A stretch of 29,260 nucleotides of DNA, taken from NCBI GenBank assembly GCA_051744365.1, contig JBNJCX010000024.1, forward strand, positions 1 to 29,260. The letters are read 5' to 3'. Below, one piece after another: positions 23,058 to 29,260 of the stretch; position 1 is the first letter of the stretch; each line of letters begins with the position of its first letter. Below the pieces are notes generated by a model. The model saw nothing but the letters and a program-made list of their open reading frames with translations. It ran no database searches and was not told the DNA's origin. Made by a program: the position numbers and the translations under genes. This DNA comes from Gudongella sp051744365. GTDB taxonomy: Bacteria > Bacillota > Clostridia > Tissierellales > Tissierellaceae.

Positions 23058-24428
23058 TCAGTACCGTCTTCTCCTGGATGATGATGGAATATTAAGCTCA
23101 TCCCTGTATTTAGCAATAGTCCTTCTCGAGACCTCCATCCCCCGGTCCTTAAGCATATCTGAAATCTGCTGGTCGCTAAGGGGTTTCTTATGGTCTTCGC
23201 TGTCTATTATACCCTTGATTATTGATTTTACACTCCTGGATGAAACTTCACCAGATTTTCCTGAGAGTCCTGTTGTAAAGAAGTATTTCAGTTCATATAC
23301 TCCCCGTGGAGTCTGAATGTATTTTCCGTTTGTTGCCCTGGAGATTGTTGACTCATGCATTTCAATATCCTCCGCCACATCCTTAAGAGTAAGGGGAACC
23401 AGTTTCTTATCACCTTGTATCAAAAAATCCTTTTGATACTTGAGTATTGATTCAACTACCTTGTAGAGGGTCTGCCTTCTCTGCTCTATGCTCTTTATGA
23501 TCCACATGGCTGAGTTTAGTTTTTCCTGTAGAAATTCAGTGGTCTCGACATCTCCTCCATCCTTCAAGAGGCTCTTGTAAAACTGATTTATATTAAGTCT
23601 AGGACCGGTTACATCATTGATAAGAATTACATATTCCCCATCAATTTCTTCTATTGTTGCATCTGGCGTTATATATCTTGTATCTTCCCCGTCTCCTCTG
23701 AATGTCCTTCCCGGCTTTGGTTCCAGGCATTTGATCATGTCCACATATTCCTGTGCCTTCTCAATGGAAATATCCAATTTCTTAGCGATTTTGCCTATTT
23801 TGTTTGATCCAATATCCTCAAGGTGGTCCTGCACAATCCTTTTCAGGAGGAAATCCTTTTCATCTCTCAGTTGAATGAGCAGGCATTCCTTAAGATTTCT
23901 GGCACCTACTCCATAGGGTTCAAAGGATTGAATTACTCCCAATACAACCTCTATTTCCTCCTTGGGAACACAAAGCTGGACCGCCATTTCTTCCAAAGAG
24001 GTATCAATGTAGCCATTGCTGTTTATATTCTGTATAACATATTCTGCTATCCTGTATTCTGCAACTCCAAGGCTTACCATATTAAGCTGTTCAATAAGAT
24101 AGTCCTTCAGGGATGGTGTGTAGGACACAAAATTTTCAAAGGAATATTCTTTCCTGTTTCTATCCACTTCCGACCTATAGCTTATATCGTCGTAGCTTTC
24201 CAGAAATTCCTTCCAGTCAATGTCCTTTTCCTCTTTCAGGTTCTCCACACTTTGAATCTCATCATTCTGTGCCTCAAACTCAAGAAGAGGATTTTCCTCC
24301 ATTTCACTTTTCAGATAAGTGTTCAGTTCAAGACTTGTGTATTGAAGAAGCTGTATTGCCTGTCTCAATTCCGGCGTCATAATTAGCTTCTGACTCTGTT
24401 CAAGGGTAAGGTCGTAATTTAACTTCAT
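23058..24428 (-). CDS. rpoN: RNA polymerase sigma-54 factor
   Basis: The 456-aa protein begins with the glutamine/leucine-rich activator-interacting region (QSQKLIMTPELRQAIQLLQY), has an acidic linker, the core-binding domain (about 95-290), the HTH with LTLKDVAEDIEMHESTISR (about 330-370) and the RpoN box SRRTIAKYRDELNIP near the C-terminus, which reads the -24 element. It needs AAA+ activators, none of which is in this window. ATG 24428 has AGGAGGTGGG upstream; a further 12 residues of open frame are unlikely. The gene stands alone with its own promoter between the grd and glycolytic operons. Confidence 0.97.
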   Translation of the reverse strand: MKLNYDLTLEQSQKLIMTPELRQAIQLLQYTSLELNTYLKSEMEENPLLEFEAQNDEIQSVENLKEEKDIDWKEFLESYDDISYRSEVDRNRKEYSFENFVSYTPSLKDYLIEQLNMVSLGVAEYRIAEYVIQNINSNGYIDTSLEEMAVQLCVPKEEIEVVLGVIQSFEPYGVGARNLKECLLIQLRDEKDFLLKRIVQDHLEDIGSNKIGKIAKKLDISIEKAQEYVDMIKCLEPKPGRTFRGDGEDTRYITPDATIEEIDGEYVILINDVTGPRLNINQFYKSLLKDGGDVETTEFLQEKLNSAMWIIKSIEQRRQTLYKVVESILKYQKDFLIQGDKKLVPLTLKDVAEDIEMHESTISRATNGKYIQTPRGVYELKYFFTTGLSGKSGEVSSRSVKSIIKGIIDSEDHKKPLSDQQISDMLKDRGMEVSRRTIAKYRDELNIPSSSRRRRY

Positions 24429-24463
24429 ATGTCCCACCTCCTTTTCCTTACTTCCGTAATTCA

Positions 24464-24492
24464 ATTATATCAGATTCGGGAGGCTTTAACAA
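24464..24492 (-). promoter_or_regulatory. Promoter of rpoN
   Basis: TTGTTA (24492-24487) and TATAAT (24469-24464), 17-bp spacing, with TGA before the -10 (extended). It ends 36 nt before the rpoN ATG. Confidence 0.8.
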
Positions 24493-24559
24493 TTCGTCTG
24501 GCTTAATTGGAATCAATCCAGATTCATCGCATAATCATGCTATTTCAATGTAATTATCC

Positions 24560-24604
24560 AAAAAAAAAAAAAAAAAAAAAAAGAAACCCCGGAAAAATCC
24601 GGGG
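24560..24604 (-). terminator. Terminator of the grd cluster with 23-T run
   Basis: Stem CCCCGG / CCGGGG (arms 24604-24599 and 24592-24587, extended by one A-T pair) followed on the minus strand by TTTC and an unbroken run of 23 T (24582-24560). It begins 7 nt after the grdD stop. Confidence 0.95.
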
Positions 24605-24611
24605 TAACTGA

Positions 24612-25793
24612 CTAGCAGGGCTCTGCTTCGCCAACATCATAACCTGCTTTTGAAAGGATTATCAATGCTTCGCTTAATTTAGTCTCATTGACCATAACAA
24701 TCGGTCCTGTACAGCCCATACCTGACTCAGCATATACTTTGTTCTTCCAAAGTACCTCTACTGCATCGTCAAGCTCCATAATATCGATTCCATCTATTGT
24801 TCCGGTAACAGGCTCCTTTTCAGGTGCCTCAACCTTCTCATCGCTGGCTTCCTTCTTAGTTTCCTTTGTCAGCGAAGCAAGAACTTCTTTGAAGCCTGCC
24901 TTGTTAACTGCCGCAAATTCTTTTCTGGCAATATCCTGCACATCACCCTTAACCAGGTCAGCTGCATAGCTTATTGCATTGGCGACTACAGGAGATCCTG
25001 ACGCTCTTGAAAGTATAAGCACAAGTCTATCGTAGTTCTCACCGATTCCAGGTCCATATCCAAAGCCCTGGGACTCGTAGCTACCGCCTGTTGTAAATGA
25101 TGAGAACATCTTCATAAGGATATTTCCTGTCAGAGTGTCTGTAATCATTACATCAGGAGTTCCTGCAAGCAGGTCGTTTCCTCTCATTACGGCTCCTCCG
25201 TCTGCTCTGGCAGATTCTGAGAATTTCAGGTCATAGCCCTTTGAAATAAGTTCCTTGAATGCTCTTTCTACCTGTCTTGCTCCATCTACATTAAGAATTC
25301 CAAGAGTAGGGTTCTTAACTCCCATAGCCTTTGCAGAAATTATTCCATATACTCCATTCCTAACCATGGCTTCAACTCGGTGTGAAGAGGATGTTCCAGT
25401 TGTGGTTGCAACAAACATCTCTTTTCCTCTTCCCGGCGTTACTACTCTTCCAACTGTGGAAACTCCGATCGGGAAGTTGTAATGAAGTGTTACACAACCT
25501 CCAAGCTCTCCCTTATCCAGCATTCTTTCCATTGCCTTGTAACCTTCTCCTTCTGTCTCAACGACTACCTGGGTAAGGTCAGAGTCAACCTTTGGTCCAA
25601 TAAGAACTACCTCCACAGAGCTGTCTCTTTTCTGTGCAAGCTCAGCTCCTTTTACCATGTTATCAATTCCAAGCTCACTTCCAAGGGTAGTAATTCCAAC
25701 TCTTACCCTCTGGCCGAACTGGCCTGTCTCCATGGCATCGGCAATGTCGTTGAATACCTTGCCAATAATGGCTTTTACATTGTTTTCAGACAT
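24612..25793 (-). CDS. grdD: Glycine reductase complex component C, beta subunit GrdD
   Basis: The 393-aa PlsX-like protein is one of the two subunits of protein C, which releases acetyl phosphate from the Se-carboxymethyl intermediate made by components A and B. Motifs include RVRVGITTLGSELG, the PlsX-like TTTGTSSSHRVEAMVRNG and GILNVDGARQVE, and near the C-terminus GMGCTGPIVMVNE, where the cysteine (about 361) corresponds to the acetyl-thioester cysteine described for Eubacterium acidaminophilum. The ATG at 25793 has AGAGGTGA upstream; 12 extra residues of frame would overlap grdC. It is 10 nt after grdC and last in the operon. Confidence 0.95.
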   Translation of the reverse strand: MSENNVKAIIGKVFNDIADAMETGQFGQRVRVGITTLGSELGIDNMVKGAELAQKRDSSVEVVLIGPKVDSDLTQVVVETEGEGYKAMERMLDKGELGGCVTLHYNFPIGVSTVGRVVTPGRGKEMFVATTTGTSSSHRVEAMVRNGVYGIISAKAMGVKNPTLGILNVDGARQVERAFKELISKGYDLKFSESARADGGAVMRGNDLLAGTPDVMITDTLTGNILMKMFSSFTTGGSYESQGFGYGPGIGENYDRLVLILSRASGSPVVANAISYAADLVKGDVQDIARKEFAAVNKAGFKEVLASLTKETKKEASDEKVEAPEKEPVTGTIDGIDIMELDDAVEVLWKNKVYAESGMGCTGPIVMVNETKLSEALIILSKAGYDVGEAEPC

Positions 25794-25803
25794 CTTATCA
25801 CCT

Positions 25804-27342
25804 CTAACCTTGAAGGAGATGTGAAGCAAAATCTCTCATAGCCTCTGCTACAAGACCTCTGACCTCTTCTTCAGATACGCCTTTGCTTTCCTCCACTACT
25901 CCAGGATTTTTCTCCATAACTATTGAAACTCCATCGAACTGGTTTGTCATTCTTCCTAGAAAAAGACTTCCTTTTCCTATTATCATTGCATTTTTAATCT
26001 TTCCTGATTCAATATCTTCCTTTGCAAAGCCTACATAAGGTACTCCTGAAGGAATATGTCCCTGTGTCGGAGCCCAACCTTCCATTCCGTGCTTTACAAT
26101 AAAGTCGTTAATAGCAGTTCTTTCAAGCTCGCCTCTTTTTACTCCAAGGGCAGCTATCATTTTGTAATTGGCAGTTGGTACGTCTCCGGCACCTGCAGGC
26201 TTTGTAACATCTGGATTCTGCATCTCAACTGAATACTTGTCGATATCAGTTATTTTCAAACCGTCTCTGTCAAGTGGCTCAGTAACAAGTGATGTTATTA
26301 CAGCCTGTGGTGATGACCCAGTACCTACAGTGTGTCTTCCCACAAGGTCAGTCCTCAAAACTGGACTTATACCGTCGTTTTCACTAACAAGTACTGCGAA
26401 TCCACCAATTACGTCCTCAAGAATAGGTAACTCTTTCTTAACGTGGTCCTTGCCGTTCATTCCAAGTTTAGCTGTTGACCCTCCTGATACAATCAGAACG
26501 TTTTTGAATGTACCCGCTTTAACAAGTGATGCAGCTGAAATCATTGCATGTGTCGGAGCTGCACAGAATCCTCTTATATCAGATCCCGAAGCCTTTAAAA
26601 GCCCCGAAACCTCTGCAATAGCTTTGGCAAAGTTTCCTCCACCTCTCTGGTTCATATCCCCGCATGCTTCCTCTGAACACTCAAGTACATACTCTATATC
26701 CTCAGGATTTATATCTGCCTTGTCCAGCAGGTGAAGTGCTGCAAGTACTCCTGAAGCCTTTGATACAAGGTTTTCAAATATTACGTGTGCATTAAGGTTT
26801 ACATCAACATCGTGTGCTCTCTTTATGCATCCAATAACCTGGTTGTTCATATAAACAGGCTCTGCTCCCTGCTCATCAATAAGCTTCTGGATTTCGGCCA
26901 TTTCCTCGCCTTCCTTGAGCTTTGCAACCAATTCATCACTTACCAGTGGATGGTCGGTAAGCTTTTTCTTGACATCTGCAGTGAAATCCTTTGTCAGCTT
27001 TACAAGCTCAAAGGCATCAACAATCTTGATAAGTCCAATAAACTCATCCTGTGGCATGATTTCGCCAAGCTTTCCGTTTCTTGAAGCTCCCTGAACATCT
27101 TTACCGACCCATGGCTGAGGATTGGTTCTCAACTCCTCTGGCTTATTGTTTCCTATATATACCTGGTTTGGCAGGTAGTTTACAGCATCGTCAAAGCTTC
27201 TAAGGCTGTTTGGTAAATTCTTAAGATATTCTGATTCCGGATTTTTATTTCTTTCCATTGTCTGTGTTGTACCATTGTGCAGTACCATATCAGGTGCGTG
27301 CACAAGAACGTAGCTTGTTCCCTTTACTACTGAATAACTCAA
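25804..27342 (-). CDS. grdC: Glycine reductase complex component C, alpha subunit GrdC
   Basis: The 512-aa FabH/thiolase-like protein pairs with GrdD to form the acetyl-phosphate-generating component. It starts LSYSVVKGTSYVLVHAPDM, followed by HNGTTQTMERNKNPESEYL, the family N-terminus, and has the core CSEEACGDMNQRGGGNFAK (about 230-250) and GFCAAPTHAMISAA with the condensing-enzyme-like cysteine. The start is a TTG at 27342 with GGAGGTGA six nt upstream; the open frame goes 20 residues further but that part covers the ribosome site and a hairpin. It follows grdB by 73 nt. Confidence 0.93.
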   Translation of the reverse strand: MSYSVVKGTSYVLVHAPDMVLHNGTTQTMERNKNPESEYLKNLPNSLRSFDDAVNYLPNQVYIGNNKPEELRTNPQPWVGKDVQGASRNGKLGEIMPQDEFIGLIKIVDAFELVKLTKDFTADVKKKLTDHPLVSDELVAKLKEGEEMAEIQKLIDEQGAEPVYMNNQVIGCIKRAHDVDVNLNAHVIFENLVSKASGVLAALHLLDKADINPEDIEYVLECSEEACGDMNQRGGGNFAKAIAEVSGLLKASGSDIRGFCAAPTHAMISAASLVKAGTFKNVLIVSGGSTAKLGMNGKDHVKKELPILEDVIGGFAVLVSENDGISPVLRTDLVGRHTVGTGSSPQAVITSLVTEPLDRDGLKITDIDKYSVEMQNPDVTKPAGAGDVPTANYKMIAALGVKRGELERTAINDFIVKHGMEGWAPTQGHIPSGVPYVGFAKEDIESGKIKNAMIIGKGSLFLGRMTNQFDGVSIVMEKNPGVVEESKGVSEEEVRGLVAEAMRDFASHLLQG

Positions 27343-27371
27343 ACGAGTCACCTCCATTGAATATTGATTAT

Positions 27372-27406
27372 GCAAATGGGTGTAGCATCTACTATCACCC
27401 ATTTGC
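27372..27406 (-). other. Hairpin between grdB and grdC
   Basis: Perfect 11-bp arms GCAAATGGGTG and CACCCATTTGC with a 13-nt loop, 10 nt after the grdB stop. No T-run follows, so read-through into grdC is expected; it may mark mRNA processing or stability. Confidence 0.75.
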
Positions 27407-27415
27407 TGTTATCCC

Positions 27416-28726
27416 TTATTCTTCAAATACTGTCTGCTCAGTAACTTCTGTCTCGAGTGCCGCTAGAGCCCTTTCAACAATCTTTCTTCTTAATGCCTTT
27501 TCTTCATCCTTATCCAGTGATGGAGTTCCAAGTGGATGTGGAATAGCTATGGCAGGAACGATTCTGTTTGCACCTACAGTCAGTGATATCGGTACTACTG
27601 TACAGATATGAACTACAGGAATTCCCGCTCTTTCAATTTCCTTTACCATCGTTGCACCGCAACGCGTACAGGTTCCTCAGGTGGATGTCAGGATAACTGC
27701 ATCTACTCCATCAGCTATAAGCTCTTTGCTGAACTCCCCGGCAAATTTCTTGGAGCTTGCAACAGCTGTTCCATTACCGGTTGTGGAATAGAAGTATCTG
27801 TGCAGCTCACCGATTTTGCCTTCCTTTTCAAGATCTCTTAGAACGTCAACAGGAAGAACTCTATCGGAATCTTCATTGCAATAGACCGGGTCAAATCCAC
27901 CATGTGCGGTTTCATAAGTCTCTTCTGTAAGATCCATTACTCCATCGATGTCGTATTTTCCATACTTTGATGCAGAAGACGATTCAATGTGGTCAGGGTT
28001 TCCTTTAGGTACAATGCCACCTGATGTCACAAGAGCAATTTTGGCTTTTGAGATATCCTTTACTGCAGGATTTGGGTCTACCCTGTCAAAGTTTGGCATT
28101 GGATACTCTGTAGTGAATTCTTCGCCCTTAAGCTTTTTGACAATCATTTCTACAGCTCTTTGGGATCCTCTTTTTTCAGTAAAGTAGTTCTTTCTGATTC
28201 CTCTTTCAATATATCCTTCCTCAGCTGGTGATCCGATTTCCTCGCCGTCTAGAAGTTTCTTTGCAAGAGGAACCATCTTTGCAACCGCATCCTTCATTCC
28301 AGCTGCGCTGTTTTTTGTTTCCACTACATACACTGCTTTCTTGTACATATCTGCTCCAGGATTTTCAATATACATACCTGTAAGAGCAGGAATATTCAAC
28401 TCATTTTGCACTGCTTCAGTGATAGTTCCGCAAGCAACGCCATATCTTCCTGCATTGAATGCAGGCCCTGCTATAAACAGGTCAGGTTCGTAGCTCCTTA
28501 CCATCTCTAGAACCTCTTTTTTTGCATCCTCAATGTTCTCGCCAAAATAGCTATCACCACATATTACTGTCGCTACAACCTCAGCATTTCCCCCAAAACC
28601 CGCCTGTATTGCCATACCTGGCCCTACAGCGCCTTCCCTGACTTCCGGCTTGATGTCAGCCTTTTCTTCACCACCTATACCAGCAAAGAATTGGTTTATA
28701 TAGTGTACAATTTTTATTTTCGCCAT
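27416..28726 (-). CDS. grdB: Glycine reductase complex component B, selenoprotein GrdB
   Basis: The protein is 436 aa with selenocysteine at residue 350 encoded by an in-frame TGA (27679-27677) in the motif AVILTST-U-GTCTRCGATM. Without recoding it splits into two frames (349 and 77 codons). GrdB binds glycine as a Schiff base with GrdE's pyruvoyl group and transfers a carboxymethyl group via Sec to GrdA. Both flanks match family members, and VKEIERAGIPVVHICT continues directly. AGGAGGGG precedes the ATG, 33 nt after grdA. A hairpin after the TGA fits a bacterial SECIS. grdE is not in the window; it and the thioredoxin genes usually lie nearby, probably beyond the right edge. Confidence 0.97.
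27645..27679 (-). promoter_or_regulatory. Putative SECIS element of grdB
   Basis: After the UGA, ACC (27673-27671) pairs with GGU (27647-27645) and CGUUGC pairs with GCAACG (27664-27650) with a GGU apical loop. The position just 3' of the UGA and GU-containing loop fit bacterial SECIS elements bound by SelB. Confidence 0.55.
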
Positions 28727-28759
28727 AATATCCCCTCCTCTCCTTATTTCTTCAGGAGT

Positions 28760-29233
28760 CTAATATTTGCTGTGCTCTTTTCTCATTGATGCCACTTCTT
28801 CGATTATTGCATCTACATCAAGTACCATTTCCATCATGCTGATCTGGTCATCGTAGACATCTGCATCAACTGATTCTTTGAATTCTGGTTCTACTGCGTG
28901 GTATACTTTAAGTCCCAACGGAACTCCTGCCAATGGTCCTGCGAATGTAGGGTCTCCTGCTGTTACTGTCTCTGCAGCCAATCCTGCTGATTCAGCTTCT
29001 GCTCCGCCGATTAATACGACAACGTTCTGCGCTCCGTATTTGTCAGCCAGGTCTTTTACCCTTTTTTGATTCTCAAGATCCATTGCTCCTGCAGCCGTTC
29101 AGACAAAACACTCAGTTGCTGAAAATACTACCTCTGCAGGTGTGGTCTTTATGCATTCTTCCATGGCTGGTCCTGGAATACCGTCTCTATCGCCAATTAC
29201 GATTACTTTTGAGCTCTCGTTAAATATTGACAT
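28760..29233 (-). CDS. grdA: Glycine reductase complex selenoprotein A, GrdA
   Basis: The 157-aa selenoprotein starts MSIFNESSKVIVIGDRDGIPG and carries Sec45 in the motif TECFVU-TAAGAMDLE, encoded by TGA at 29101-29099. GrdA accepts the carboxymethyl group from GrdB, converts it to Se-carboxymethyl-selenocysteine and, after reaction on protein C, is reduced again by thioredoxin. The Cys42 three residues before Sec is the redox partner. A frame starting at Met51 alone would miss the active site. The ATG at 29233 has AAAGGATG upstream. It leads the visible part of the grd cluster; genes further upstream are cut off by the window edge. Confidence 0.97.
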
Positions 29234-29260
29234 CTTGCCACATCCTTTCCTCTATTTTTT

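Noticed and set aside
24113..24386. Plus-strand frames antisense to rpoN
   Set aside because: No ribosome site or recognisable motif; shadows of rpoN coding sequence.

Overview
The window looks like chromosomal DNA of a strictly anaerobic, amino-acid-fermenting Firmicute (Clostridia/Tissierellia type). The main clues are a selenium-dependent glycine reductase cluster with two in-frame UGA (selenocysteine) codons, a cggR-gapA-pgk-tpi-gpmI-eno glycolytic operon, a K+-type membrane pyrophosphatase, strong AGGAGG ribosome binding sites and several TTG start codons. I cannot name the genus. All genes except one are on the minus strand, so the right edge of the window is the upstream end.

Right to left (direction of transcription): grdA and grdB (selenoproteins; Sec codons at 29101-29099 and 27679-27677), grdC and grdD encode the glycine reductase parts that release acetyl phosphate. 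They end at a strong terminator with a 23-T run. rpoN (sigma-54) follows with its own promoter. Next comes the CggR-type regulator with a near-consensus promoter and a CggR-like operator in its leader, then the five lower-glycolysis genes to eno and a terminator. A zinc uptake operon (znuA-znuC-znuB-zur) lies between eno and secG. secG and hppA form a short operon with a terminator. An alpha/beta hydrolase, a membrane-anchored MurF-like ligase and ddl form a cell-wall operon whose terminator hairpin contains the ddl stop codon. Then come rnr, smpB and ssrA (tmRNA, tag ANDNYALAA), the trans-translation module.

The left 3.7 kb, downstream of the tmRNA 3' end, is different. It holds mobile-element debris: a 93-aa sigma-region-4-like HTH protein, an unlisted 48-aa N-terminal piece of a MazF/PemK toxin, one intact plus-strand membrane protein of unknown function (543 aa), a 41-codon transposase remnant, a degraded antisense reading frame, and a truncated secreted-type DNA/RNA endonuclease with a lamin-tail-like domain. 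A 10-bp copy of the tmRNA 3' end sits just beyond its terminator, which is compatible with past integration at this site.

The genes fit an energy-limited anaerobe: glycine reductase gives acetyl phosphate for ATP, lower glycolysis works under sugar-phosphate control, and the pyrophosphatase recovers PPi energy as an ion gradient. No CRISPR array, rRNA or tRNA gene was seen. The most unusual material is the tmRNA-adjacent debris island with its unrecognised membrane protein, and the MurF-like ligase whose usual N-terminal domain is replaced by membrane segments.
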